Numbered from the stretch's first letter, positions 46,495 through 56,928 are shown. The stretch is DNA of 64,000 nucleotides from Rhodeus uyekii (GCA_037043235.1 JAWRVZ010000154.1:664001-728000), one strand, 5' to 3'. The notes: generated by a model from the letters alone, not told the origin. A program made the numbers and translations.

Positions 46495-49400
46495 TACCCC
46501 CACCGCCCGTCTCAGGCCGGGGCACCATCCGGCCTGCAGCCTCCCCCCCTCCCCCATTCCTGGAGAGGAAGTCGGCTACCGCCATCTGGACCCCCGGCCT
46601 GTGGACCACCTTGAACTTAAACGGCTGCAATGCCAGATACCACCGGGTGATCCGCGCGTTGGTATCCTTCATGCGGTGGAGCCACTGCAGGGGCGCGTGG
46701 TCCGAACAGAGGGTGAACTCCCGCCCCAGGAGATAATATCGCAGAGTGAGGACCGCCCACCTGATGGCCAAACACTCCTTCTCTATGGTGCTGTACTTCG
46801 TCTCTCTCTTCGAGAGCTTCCGACTGATGTACAGCACCGGGCGTTCCTCACCCCTTATCTCCTGGGCCAGGACCGCTCCCAGCCCCCTGTCCGACGCGTC
46901 AGTCTGCAACACAAAAGGGAGAGAAAAGTCAGGAGAATGCAAAAGCGGGCCGCCACACAGAGCAGCCTTAACCTGGGTGAAGGCCTGCTGACACGGCTCC
47001 GTCCACTGGACCGGGTCTGGTGCTTCCTTTTTAGTGAGGTCAGTCAGCGGGCTGGTGAGGTCCGAATAATTAGGTACAAACCTTCTGTAATATCCCGCCA
47101 GCCCCAGGAACTGCCTCACCTCCTTTTTGGTCTTGGGCCGTGGGCAGGTCGCAACTGCTGCAGTTTTATCAATTTGGGGACGCACCTGACCGTGACCCAA
47201 GTGGAAACCCAGATACCTGACCTCCACCCGCCCAATCGCACACTTCCTCGGGTTGGCAGTCAGGCCGGCCCCCCTCAGCGCCTGCAGGACTGCCCGCAGG
47301 TGCCCGACATGCCGCTGCCAGTCATTACTGTAGATGATAATGTCATCCAGATAGGCCGCGGCATATGCGGCATGCGGGCGCAGGACCTGGTCCATGAGGC
47401 GCTGGAAGGTGGCCGGCGCTCCAAACAACCCAAAGGGAAGGGTGACGAATTGGTGCAATCCGAACGGCGTTGTGAAGGCTGTCTTTTCTTTGGATAAGGG
47501 AGATAAGGGGATCTGCCAATATCCCTTCGTCAAATCCAGTGTCGAATAAAATCGAGCCGTACCGAGCCGATCAAGCAACTCGTCAACCCGCGGCATTGGA
47601 TACGCGTCAAACTTTGACACGGCATTCACCTTGCGATAATCCACACAGAACCGAATCGAGCCGTCCGTTTTAGGAACCAAAACTATCGGGCTCGCCCAAT
47701 TGCTGTGGGATTCTTCTACCACCCCCATATCGAGCATCGCCTCTAATTCAGCCTGGACCACTTTCTTTTTGTGTTCAGGTAGTCTATACGGACGACTACG
47801 GACCACTACGCCCGGTTCAGTCTCAATATGGTGCTGGATGAGATTCGTCCGCATCACTGACCCCGCCTCGTTCCACTTTTTAAGGAGGTTGAGGTGGTAT
47901 ATCTGATGTGCCCCGTTCCTATCTGATCGAAGGACCTCATAATTGAGATCTCCAACTCGTCGTGTGACCTCAAAGGGCCCTTGCCACTTGGCGAGTAATT
48001 TGGAGCTGGATGTGGGGAGCAATACAAGTACCTTCTCTCCCGGTGTAAATTTACGCAGGTTGGCACCTCTGTTGTACAGCCGGCTCTGTTTGCCCTGGGC
48101 CTGTAGCAAATTCTCCATGGAGAGCCGCCCCAAAGTGTGAAGTTTTGCTCTCAGGTCCAGCACATACTGAATTTCGTTTTGGCTATTAGAAGGTCCGTCC
48201 TCCCAAGATTCTCTCAGGACGTCCAACACCCCCCGGGGCTGGCGTCCGTAGAGAAGCTCGAAGGGGGAAAACCCCGTGGAGGCTTGCGGGACCTCGCGCA
48301 CAGCGAACAAGAGAGGCTCCAACCATTTATCCCAATTTTTGGCGTCCTCATGCACGAACTTCCGAATCATGCTTTTCAACGTACGATTAAACCGCTCCAC
48401 CAGCCCGTCTGTTTGTGGGTGATAGACGCTGGTGCGAACTGATTTAATGCCCAGTAATTCGTATAGTTCATGCAAGGTACGTGACATAAACGCCGTGCCC
48501 TGATCAGTGAGAATCTCTTTCGGGATTCCCACTCGGGAGATTATTCGAAACAGTGCCTCCGCAACACTCTTTGCCGAAATGCTGCGGAGGGCAACTGCCT
48601 CTGGGTATCGGGTTGCATAGTCAACTATCACTAATGCAAACCGATGCCCACGTGCGGAACGTTCTAATGGCCCGATGAGGTCCATGCCAATTCTCTCGAA
48701 GGGGACCTGCATTAGAGGAAGGGGACGCAAAGGCGCTTTTGGAGCGGCCGGTGGGTTTACCAACTGACATTCACGACAAGCCGCGCACCATCGGCGAACA
48801 TTCTCGTGGATGCCCGGCCAAAAGAATCGGGCCATGAGACGATTCAGTGTTGCTGCCAGCCCTAAGTGACCTGCCATCGGATTACAGTGAGCCGCCTGGA
48901 AAAGCATTTCCCGGCGGCTTTTCGGGATTAACAACTGGGTTGTATCCTGCTTTGTCTGAGCGTCTTTGGTCACTCGGTACAACCTATCTTTGATCACGGC
49001 GAAATAAGGGTAGGAGAGCGGCTGCTCAGGTTGGAGGAGCTGACCGTCGATGGAACGGACCTGTTCAAAGGCATTTTTCAGCGTCTCGTCCTGGGATTGC
49101 TCCAAGGGGAAGTCATCGCCCTCCAGGAGGATTCGCCTCCCGGGAGTGCTCGGTCCCCCCGAGGCTGATCCCAGAGGACCCGGTTCAGCCTCCCCCAGCT
49201 GCACGACCGCCCTCCTCCCTCGCTCTCTACTTGCCAAAGAGACATCCGCACATAAACACCTCAACAATTGACTAAAGGCTGGCCAATTCGTCCCCAAAAT
49301 CAGCGGATGTCGGAGGTGCGGGTTAACTGCCACCTCCAGGCTATGCTTTTGTCCCCGGAATTGAATAACAGCAGGCCACAAAGGATACTTCACCACATCC

Positions 49401-50671
49401 CCGTGCACGCACCGCACCCGAACCATGCGGCTCTTATCCAATGCCCCGGGCTGAATCAGGCTTTGGTGAATTGAGGTTTGGTTACAACCTGAATCCACCA
49501 AAGCCTGATAAGTACCCCCCTTAATACTCACAGGTATTTGGTACAACCCGGCTTGATCAGGGGCAGCCTGCGGCGCGTCCGGGACCCGGATCAGGGTCCC
49601 CACCTCCATCACTGGACACCTGTCCACAAAATGTCCCGGGTCCCCGCAGCGCCAACAGGCCGGCCCAGGCCTCCCCGCCCCCCTGGTGGCAGTAAGTGGG
49701 TCACCTCCCTGACGGGAAGAGAGCGGAGAAGTGGAGGCGGTCCCCGGTGCCACCCCAGTCCAGCCAGTGCCTCGGGGCATTGACCGTGGATCATCCGTAA
49801 CACCCTGCCCTCCCTGTCCACCCCGCCCTCGGGAAAACGTACGAGGAGGGACCGTCGGTCGGGACCTGGGGAAAGGGACAGGTTTAGGGGTGAGAGAAAG
49901 AGAGGGAGAGACAACAGGAGAAGAGAGGGAGAGAGAGGCCGCTGGAAGGGGTTCGCCGACCCCTGGGCACGCCACCATATGGTCCTCCGCCAGTTGGATG
50001 GCCAGGTCCAGCGACGTCGGACGGTGGCACTGGACCCACTCTGCAGTCCTCCTCGGGAGACGGGAGATGAACTGCTCCAGCACCACACGATCGATGACCT
50101 GATCGACGTCGCTATCCCCGGCCAGTAGCCATTTGCGGCAGGCGTCCCGGAGCTGCTGGGCCATCACGAAGGGTCGGCCACTTTCGCCCAGGTCTCGTGA
50201 CCGGAACCGCTGTCGATGTTGCTCCGGGCTTAGGCCGACCCGCTGGAGGATGGCCCGTTTTAGGTCTCCGTAGACCAGGAGGTTCGGGACGGGGAGCTGT
50301 TGGGCCGCCACTTGCGCCTCGCCCGATAACAAGGGAATGAGGCGCACCGGCCATTGGGTTTGCGGCCACCCACATGCCTCCGCCGTCCTCTCAAACAGGT
50401 CGATGAATGCCTCGGGATCGTCCGCCGGCCCCATCTTAGACATTGGCATGTGGCCAGCAGGGGCTGCACTCACTGACGATCCTCCGGTGTGACCCCCCTG
50501 GTCTAGGCAGCTCCGGAACAGCTCGCGGTCCTCCTCCTGTGCCAGTAGGAGGGCTTGGAAGCGACGCTCCTGATCCTCCCTCATGGCGACGAGAGCCTGA
50601 TGTTGCTGTTGGTGGAGTCCCGCGAGCGATTGGATGACCTCCTCAAATGGCGTACCTGACGGAGTCTGCAT
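46406..50671 (-). CDS. gag-pol: Gag-Pol polyprotein, order Gag-PR-IN-RT-RH
   Basis: One uninterrupted frame. Residue numbers below count from the in-frame ATG at 50734, which lies in the 5' LTR. The ATG at 50671 (residue 22, after the primer site) is the more likely start and gives about 1,421 residues. Gag occupies about 22-375 with a glutamine-rich N-terminus and ends in a CCHC zinc knuckle (C360, C363, H368, C373). Protease has the active-site triplet D414-S-G. Integrase follows: HHCC finger (H616, H623, C650, C653), catalytic D685, D744, E780 (the last pair 35 apart), and a GPF module (KWQGPFEV, 916-923). Reverse transcriptase comes next with D1067 and YLDD (1128-1131), then RNase H with D1279, E1318 or E1320, and D1345. 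The tail is glycine-rich then basic, partly encoded by the LTR. No stop or frameshift was seen, and no Gag/Pol frame boundary exists. Confidence 0.95.
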   Translation of the reverse strand: MQTPSGTPFEEVIQSLAGLHQQQHQALVAMREDQERRFQALLLAQEEDRELFRSCLDQGGHTGGSSVSAAPAGHMPMSKMGPADDPEAFIDLFERTAEACGWPQTQWPVRLIPLLSGEAQVAAQQLPVPNLLVYGDLKRAILQRVGLSPEQHRQRFRSRDLGESGRPFVMAQQLRDACRKWLLAGDSDVDQVIDRVVLEQFISRLPRRTAEWVQCHRPTSLDLAIQLAEDHMVACPGVGEPLPAASLSLSSPVVSPSLSLTPKPVPFPRSRPTVPPRTFSRGRGGQGGQGVTDDPRSMPRGTGWTGVAPGTASTSPLSSRQGGDPLTATRGAGRPGPACWRCGDPGHFVDRCPVMEVGTLIRVPDAPQAAPDQAGLYQIPVSIKGGTYQALVDSGCNQTSIHQSLIQPGALDKSRMVRVRCVHGDVVKYPLWPAVIQFRGQKHSLEVAVNPHLRHPLILGTNWPAFSQLLRCLCADVSLASRERGRRAVVQLGEAEPGPLGSASGGPSTPGRRILLEGDDFPLEQSQDETLKNAFEQVRSIDGQLLQPEQPLSYPYFAVIKDRLYRVTKDAQTKQDTTQLLIPKSRREMLFQAAHCNPMAGHLGLAATLNRLMARFFWPGIHENVRRWCAACRECQLVNPPAAPKAPLRPLPLMQVPFERIGMDLIGPLERSARGHRFALVIVDYATRYPEAVALRSISAKSVAEALFRIISRVGIPKEILTDQGTAFMSRTLHELYELLGIKSVRTSVYHPQTDGLVERFNRTLKSMIRKFVHEDAKNWDKWLEPLLFAVREVPQASTGFSPFELLYGRQPRGVLDVLRESWEDGPSNSQNEIQYVLDLRAKLHTLGRLSMENLLQAQGKQSRLYNRGANLRKFTPGEKVLVLLPTSSSKLLAKWQGPFEVTRRVGDLNYEVLRSDRNGAHQIYHLNLLKKWNEAGSVMRTNLIQHHIETEPGVVVRSRPYRLPEHKKKVVQAELEAMLDMGVVEESHSNWASPIVLVPKTDGSIRFCVDYRKVNAVSKFDAYPMPRVDELLDRLGTARFYSTLDLTKGYWQIPLSPLSKEKTAFTTPFGLHQFVTLPFGLFGAPATFQRLMDQVLRPHAAYAAAYLDDIIIYSNDWQRHVGHLRAVLQALRGAGLTANPRKCAIGRVEVRYLGFHLGHGQVRPQIDKTAAVATCPRPKTKKEVRQFLGLAGYYRRFVPNYSDLTSPLTDLTKKEAPDPVQWTEPCQQAFTQVKAALCGGPLLHSPDFSLPFVLQTDASDRGLGAVLAQEIRGEERPVLYISRKLSKRETKYSTIEKECLAIRWAVLTLRYYLLGREFTLCSDHAPLQWLHRMKDTNARITRWYLALQPFKFKVVHRPGVQMAVADFLSRNGGGGEAAGRMVPRPETGGGGMWRGGCGSAGFAAGEGVEKRARRKWVKCK
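46495..46553 (-). promoter_or_regulatory. Polypurine tracts preceding the 3' LTR
   Basis: On the minus strand a purine-rich gggcggtggggg lies against the LTR, and a longer aatgggggaggggggagg lies about 50 bases upstream. Plus-strand DNA synthesis in LTR elements starts from such a tract. Position favours the adjacent tract, purity favours the distal one. Confidence 0.5.
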
Positions 50672-50696
50672 GATGGCAGCGGCCGTTTCCTCTTCC

Positions 50697-50714
50697 TCCC
50701 GGGTTTCGGCACCA
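50697..50714 (-). promoter_or_regulatory. Primer binding site matching tRNA-Phe
   Basis: The plus strand reads tcccgggtttcggcacca, which is the 3' end of vertebrate tRNA-Phe(GAA) including CCA, 18 of 18 positions by my recollection of that tRNA. It lies one base inside the 5' LTR edge (50715 is the spacer), where minus-strand DNA synthesis starts. Confidence 0.85.
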
Positions 50715-50715
50715 G

Positions 50716-51100
50716 TGTAGTGTGGTTGGTTCATGCAGGAAGGAAGAGGCAGGGTCGGCTTAGCTGAGACTCGTTAAACTTTTATTCAAATGAAAGTGAA
50801 ACCAAAACAAAACAGGCGGCGCGCTCGTTCCGCGCTCTGCACTCGGCGCTCAATATCGCTCAGTCTCTCTCAGTCTTTCTGCAGGTTCTCCCGTGCTTTG
50901 GGAATGTGCCGTGCGCTCGAGTCTCAGTCGTTTTCTCTCTCGACCTCCACTTCCTGGCCGCTTATATCCTGTCTCTTCCCGCCAGTTACTGTAACAAGAC
51001 ACAGGTGTTTGTTATTTGCACTTGACCCACTTACGCCGCGCTCGCTTCTCCACTCCCTCTCCCGCTGCAAACCCCGCTGAACCACGCCCCCCTCGCCACA
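50716..51100 (-). repeat. 5' LTR (385 bp)
   Basis: In element orientation it starts TGTGGCGAGGGGG. A TATA-like ggatataag (50961-50969) and an AATAAA signal (50781-50786) lie in promoter-then-poly(A) order, as expected for U3-R-U5. The in-frame ATG at 50734 is in its U5 end. Confidence 0.97.
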
Positions 51101-51105
51101 ATTAG
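51101..51105. repeat. Target-site duplication, right (attag)
   Basis: Matches 46105-46109 exactly. Confidence 0.95.
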
Positions 51106-51413
51106 CAATTATTTATTTTGTATCTTTTTTAATATCTTACATTTGTTTGCTCACACAACATCTGCGATCCTCCAAGAAACATCAGTTGCGAAATATTTAG
51201 TTCCCCTGAGAAACGTTGCGTTTGCTCGTAAATCTTTTGCAATCCCTCATAAAAACTATTGGTTTCTGCCAATAAACGTTGCATTCGATCTCAAACAACT
51301 CTCAAATCTTCTCAGGGGAACGCAACGTTTTTGCAAGGGAATACAAAAGCACTGAAATATTTTCTCTCCAATCTCACACATTTTTCCATCGCCATGACCC
51401 TATAAGGGCTCTG
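51106..51413. other. No gene seen
   Basis: Contains an inverted pair, cccctgagaa (about 51205) and cttctcagggg (about 51308), each next to an acgttgcg motif. Possibly the edges of a small diverged MITE. Confidence 0.35.
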
Positions 51414-51560
51414 TAGAGCTCAAGTCAAGTCACCTTTATTTATATAGCACGTTTTACAATACAGATTATTTCAAAGCAGCTTTACAGAGATAACAGGAAG
51501 ATAATCGGATAATATTGATGAATATTAAGTGTCCCCAACTAAGCAAGCAAGAGGCGACAG
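51414..51560 (-). mobile_element. 3' end of an L2/CR1-type LINE
   Basis: On the plus strand caagtcaagtcacctttatt and tatatagcacgttttacaat read as the inverted 3' tail of a common teleost LINE, with the tatataaataaa-type terminus and (gacttgac) end repeat on the minus strand. No coding part is attached. Confidence 0.6.
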
Positions 51561-52439
51561 TGGAAATAACCCAAACACCAGCAGGTGACTGAAAGAAGAA
51601 AACTTATTTTTTGCCAATACACATTGGTTGTGATCAAAACTGCCCCTATACCCTTAAATAGGTCACTATTTGAGGGTACAACCACTTGTAGTAGTGTCAG
51701 AAACCATAGTGGATGTTATCAAGTGCACTCCTTCAACCTTCAATCCCATTGAGCACTGCAACAACGGGTAATTGTAAGAGCATACCCATATTGTGAGGGT
51801 CATGGCAAATGAATTCCCACGTCTGACCAGAAGATGACACCCACAACTGAGGTTCAATGTGGGTTCAGCATGATATCCTACAGGTATAAATTCATTTTTA
51901 ATTGATTGATTACATTGTTTATTTAAGGTGTATACAAAGTTTCCACGATATAGATCAAGGTAAATCTTTTCAATACTTCTGGAGCTCCCAGTTTGCTTAA
52001 TTTCAAAAGATAATTAAACAGCAACCACAAACTACACAGAAGTGGCAGCCTTCCCGGAGCATTCAGTGTCTAATGTAGGGAATAGTGAATGTGTCAGGTT
52101 GAGTGAAGGGAGGATGTGAGGACACAATTTGCAAACACAAGGAGAATAAATAGAGAACACGAGGCCGGGTGAATGAGGGAGAGCAGGTGGGGCAAATCAA
52201 AGACAGCACGCAGCCAGTGAAACACAGACTATGCGCAACACATGACACGATATAAAAGCATGCGGCCAATGTAAACATTGCCTGAGCGAAGCTTGAAACT
52301 GCACCCACTCACATGACGTAACAAAAGCGCACGACCACAAGCATGAGCACGAGCGAACACTCGTCTTGTGCACTAACAACACAGGACAAACACACAGAGC
52401 ATGAATGTCTAAATCCTGGGACAAAAACGAAATGGAACA
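51561..52439. other. No gene recognised
   Basis: The segment 52063-52440 contains acacgatataaaagcatgcg, a strong TATA-like string, and promoter-like composition. It may be part of an old LTR, but no TG...CA boundaries were found. Confidence 0.35.
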
Positions 52440-52530
52440 AGACCGAAATGCCGGGATCGAACCTCATGCCCCGCACACAAGACACTTGACAGACAAGAGA
52501 GCGCTCTATGCCACATGCTCCCGCACAAAG
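52440..52530 (-). mobile_element. tRNA-like Pol III promoter (SINE head)
   Basis: On the minus strand, tggcatagagcgc resembles a tRNA A box, and ggttcgatccc is an exact B box about 50 bases later. The stretch does not close into a clean cloverleaf by eye, so a SINE head is more likely than a tRNA gene. Confidence 0.45.
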
Positions 52531-52589
52531 AGACGACAACTGAGCAGTATCAGAGCTCTGTCACAGAAACACTAGAAAACAAAATTGAA

Positions 52590-52682
52590 GTGACAGAATT
52601 CAATGTGTTCCTTGAATGCAATGTAAGTCGCTTTGAATATATTGGATAAAAGTGTCTGCCAAATGCATGAATGTAAACGTAA
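52590..52682 (+). mobile_element. SINE tail
   Basis: ttccttgaatgcaatgtaag, gataaaagtgtctgccaaat and gcatgaatgtaaa match the tail of the SINE at 2365-2543. No head is attached in the same orientation. Confidence 0.65.
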
Positions 52683-52797
52683 ACCCTGACAGAATGAGCG
52701 ATTTCGAACCCAGCCATTGTTATCTACTTTTACACTACACAATGTGCCATAAAAAATGTAGTTGGTTAACTTAGCATTCCATGCATACTTTTGATTT

Positions 52798-53060
52798 TGG
52801 TAACACTTTACTTAAAACCTTAAAGCCTTTACTTAATGCATTATGAAGGTAATGTACATAATGTACATCAAAATGCATTATATCTGTTCATAAATAATTG
52901 TAAACAAAGTTAAAACGCATTATAATATTTGCTAACATTCTACTTTCTACAGGTGTGTTCAATGAATAGATAAGTGTTATAACATTATTATAACAATTGT
53001 AACGAGAGCATACAAGGCATTATAAGGTCCATTACAAGGCATTATTAATGCATTGAAAAT
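52798..53060. mobile_element. Left end of a 'ggtaacactttac' element
   Basis: ggtaacactttacttaaaac resembles the MITE ends at 28404 and 28865. Internal repeats of gcattat and aaggcattataagg follow. The right end is not identifiable. Confidence 0.4.
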
Positions 53061-55384
53061 AATTCCTTTCTGTTTTTCTCTTTTGTAACATTTTCCAAAT
53101 CACATTGTCTATTTTTATTCTGTTTATACCCCCTTTTCAATGCTGTATTCTTATGTCTAATCTGTATGTCTTGTGTTGGATGTCATGTAATTAGGTGTAC
53201 AAAGCTGTTTTCTCTCAGTCTGAGTCTACCCCCACTGAGGTGGTCCTCTTGCTTTTGTTCCTCAGCACAGTTCCTGTTCAATTAAAAGTCACGTTCCGCT
53301 CAGTTTATTCCACACTGTCCCTCAGGCACAGTGTGATGAGAGGAAAGCAGCATAGTGACTGACGCACATTAATATAGAAATACTAAAACGCACGTGTACA
53401 GAGGGACAGATATACACTCACATAAACAGTGTTAGTACTTAAAAGTAGTGAACAAACCTACATTTTTTGTAGTGTGACAGTAGCTTGTTAATGTAATAAA
53501 TATGTAGTTTTTCTAGTAACAAGCTATATTTTCAAACAAGATACTGTGTAATGTGAACAATGCTATTGTTGTTGTGCATGCTCTTAGAGTTCGGAAGTCT
53601 GGTTTATTTTAGTCAATTGGTTCATTCAAATGGTTCATTTGCATTATCTTTGATCTTCCCAGTGAAAAATAAAGCTTAAGTGCTTTTGTTTAAACCGGTT
53701 TTTGACTCCGCTTCAGAAGTTATGTTGTTTCTTGTTTTATTACAAGTTCCATTTACATCGCTTAATATTGTTGTAAATGATATCCTCGCTGTTTTGTGCC
53801 ACTGTTTTTTTAAATGATTATTAATACTGATTCAAGATTAGGGATGCGCATTTTGGTTATTAGTTCATAGACATCTTTGTCAGCTTTTATGCGTCTTGTT
53901 GAGTCATGTGCAATGCGTTTTTTAAGGTGGCATGTAAAGTTAAAATTTGTTATTTTTTTAATGAAAAGCTGCAAATTACATCCAAAAATGTTTTTATTTT
54001 TGGAAGCAATTTGCAGTTTTCATTAAAAAAAAAGAACTAAAATCTTTTCACATGACCGCCATCTATGCAATGTACAACTTCTATCTCTTTGAATGAGGAA
54101 ACATCAAATTCTCCAAAGCTGTTCAAGCTTACGATTAAAATAATTTGAATTTGAATTCACCATTTAAATCTGACAAAGTCATTTTTTTCAATCTGGACCA
54201 GCCAATGCGCATGTGCAGTTTTAAGCATCTTGGAACACTGACGTTGCATCCAGGGTTGAATACTTCTCTTCCATATAGTATGCAAAAAACATTATGCCAA
54301 AAGAGTAGTATGTTCAAATATATAGTATTCGAAAACTCTAGTCGAAAAGTCCTCGGATGATCTACTACTTCCACCGAGATTCTGAAGTTCACATTCGATT
54401 GACACTTTACTATCCCGTGAGACAAACTGGAGAAGGCAGGGAAGGGATGCAAGTGATGCTGATAGTTTTACCTTCTTTTCTTCTCCATTTATCAACAAAT
54501 TAACACAGCAGCATGGTCTCTAAATCATCTTACTCACTGTTATTGTAGAGTTGTCTTCAGTTTTTAATTAGCCCGTTCATTTCTTCCAGTTTGACTCATA
54601 CAGGCCAATTTGCAGTCCAATTGCAAACATGGGAAGCGGTTATTATTCCATTGACAGGATAATCAGCCAATCACAGTGAAGGTTCTACATCCTCTCGTGA
54701 GACTTTTTCATTTTTGCCTATTTGATTTCTATATCTTGGCTTTCCCCTCACAATTGAACCACAGTGTAATGTAGAAATATGAGTTTGATTTTTATTTGAT
54801 TTTATATTTTCTCATATTTCATTTAAAAATGAATTGAATCATGACTTACTAGATTTACTAAACAGCGCAAATTATCGTCAGAGCACAACCCCATAAAAGC
54901 ACCGATTGGAGTTGGAAAGTTCTGTGTATGATCTACTGAGAATTTACAAATAAAATAGCACAGACACAGCCGGATCATTTCCATAATGACAAACACAATC
55001 TACCAAGCTCAAATTATTGGTTTAAGACAATTTAGTTTTTTTGCTGTGTCTGAAAGGGAAACTCTTACAAATGCATATGCAATAAGGTCAGCTGCAAAAA
55101 TAACCGTTCATGCCTTTTCTGCACTTATGTTTTGCTGTGTGTCTTTAGTAAATCCTGACAGTAGTTGATTAACTCCAACAGAGGGTTTGCGATGGCGCAA
55201 GCTGCTCGTAAATCTGCCCAAAAACCTCAAACGTCATGACTTTTGATTTGATTGTAATATAAAGTTTGATCTGTTCATCGTACAAAGTGATTGTATCATA
55301 CAAAGAAGCCTTGTATTCATTCAAGAAGGCTTCATTCATTCAATTCGATGTTGTTTTTAGAGCTTTGACTTTCATAATATGGAC
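53061..55384. other. No gene recognised
   Basis: Overlapping frames of 60-105 codons at 54135-54498 have no domain. The sequence is otherwise A/T-rich and unique to the eye. Confidence 0.5.
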
Positions 55385-55515
55385 AAAAGCATTTCAAACA
55401 TTCTTCAAAATGTCATCTTTAGAGTTCAACAGAAAATAGAAAGTCACATAGGCGAGGACGACAATAGTGCGAATAAACGATCATAGCGGTTTCCTTTTTG
55501 GGAAAACATCCCTTT
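55385..55515. mobile_element. Palindromic MITE, right half
   Basis: aaacattcttcaaaatgtca, agagttcaacagaaaataga and a terminal gaaaacatccctttaaag follow the right arm of the palindromic family. Confidence 0.5.
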
Positions 55516-56590
55516 AAAGTCACCTTAACCCCCCCTCTTGCAGTGAGAATCTCGTCTCTTCTCTGATGATGTGTTTACTGGTGCGAGACAACCTTTCACT
55601 TACACGAGATGGATAATTGCGGTTTGCTATTGGTCAAATCAATTCCCAATGGACAAAGTCAAATCCCACTCTTTTTTTCTCATTTAAGAAGCAATTTCAC
55701 TCAGATATACGTCACAATAGGGACGACTATCACATGCTGACTTTAAGTAATGCAATTATTGTGTTGTGCTGTTAATTTTGAGCAGGGTCCTCATTCCCAT
55801 CCACATTCAAGATAGCTAATCAGATTCATACAGTAATACGCTTCATAGCCTACTTTAATTTGTAGTACCTGATAAGTACCTTGTAGGTCCAAATCACTCC
55901 GGGTTCTCAATACTGACTCCAGGGAATAGATCTCGTTCTCATCATTTTTTTTCCCCCTTGTATTTCTACATAATTCATTTTTTACTCTGAATCACCACGG
56001 ACATCTTTAAAGCAGTGGCAAACATATCGCAGCTTTTAATCTCCCTACTTTCAATCGGATTAGACCAGCAGCCCCAAAGATGGTATCCAGAATCAGATTC
56101 CCAACTGCTAGACATAATAGCATGGAAAAGAAGAGGATGGCAGCAGGGGAGATTTGTGGAGGTTTTTATTAATTTTTTTTTTTTTTTTTTGAGGCAGTGA
56201 CGAGGGACTCGGGTGGAAAATCTATCACGCGCAGATCCGGCAGCCATGACTGATTAGGGCGCGTGATTAATTACGAGACAGATTGCTAAACGCTCACTCG
56301 ATCCTCGGATGCGGCGAGGTAAAGTGTCTCTGTGGACTGAAAATGAAGACCCCTCCCTGCCCCTTCTCGTTCGTTCTCCATGCACCGCCCTCCTTCGCTG
56401 TCTATATAAAGATCTTTTGGGCTAATCAGTCCTCTAGGACTCCAGCCCAACAACGAAGCATCTCCTCACAGCTGTGCACTGTCAGGGCACAACAGAACGG
56501 CGTCTTTGTAACCCTGCATTGCATAGTGTTGCCATATTGCAAAAAAACTACTACAAATTACAGTGTAGGAAACAAAATGGCATTGGCTTT
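55516..56590. other. No gene recognised
   Basis: A short TATA-like ctatataaagat (56402-56413) follows a GC-rich 70 bases, and a T run lies at 56173-56190. A 90-codon minus frame (55975-56247) and a 110-codon plus frame (56283-56615) lack domains. Confidence 0.4.
56173..56190. repeat. Poly-T run
   Basis: Eighteen T residues, possibly the A-tail of a minus-strand retroposed fragment. No parent sequence is recognised. Confidence 0.85.
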
Positions 56591-56660
56591 TAAAAATGAG
56601 TTCAGCCAAAAATGAAAATACTGTCATTATTTACTCAACTTATCACAGAAAGAGGACATT
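56591..56660. mobile_element. Palindromic MITE, left tip
   Basis: gagttcagccaaaaatgaaa and atactgtcattatttactca match the left arm of the palindromic family. Only about 70 bases remain. Confidence 0.5.
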
Positions 56661-56901
56661 TTTAAGACTGTGCTGGTCACTCTGTACAATTAATGAACAT
56701 TTGAACTTTTAAGTTGATGCAAATTTTTCCCAATGCAAATTAGTTATCAGCTTTTGTTTCAGTCAGAATCCTGAATGCTGAAAAAGTTTAAAGAGATTCT
56801 TCTCATGTCACTGTGTTTTGGACTTAGCAATATGGATTTTTAGGGTTATATACATACGCACACATACACACACACTGTATAATCTTTATATAATTTAAAT
56901 A

Positions 56902-56928
56902 TGTGTGTGTGTGTGTGTGTGTGTGTGT
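56902..56928. repeat. (TG)n microsatellite
   Basis: Thirteen TG units. Confidence 0.9.

Larger units (their letters stand above)
46110..51100 (-). mobile_element. Complete Gmr1-type Ty3/gypsy LTR retrotransposon
   Basis: A 4,991-bp element inserted on the minus strand. It has 385-bp LTRs that begin TG and end CA on either strand and differ at one base. A perfect 5-bp target duplication attag lies at 46105-46109 and 51101-51105. A tRNA-Phe primer site, purine-rich tracts before the 3' LTR and a single intact Gag-Pol frame are present. Integrase precedes reverse transcriptase, the diagnostic order of the Gmr1 group described from cod and other deuterostomes, whereas other Ty3/gypsy elements have integrase last. 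No env-like gene is present. All visible catalytic residues are intact, so the copy may be capable of transposition. Confidence 0.95.

Noticed and set aside
46601..47497. 298-codon plus-strand frame, and other plus-strand frames to 50637
   Set aside because: They lie antisense to the intact Gag-Pol frame and have no domain. They follow from the GC-rich codon use of that gene.
52440..52530. Functional tRNA gene
   Set aside because: A and B boxes are present but acceptor and anticodon stems do not pair convincingly by eye. A SINE head explains it better.
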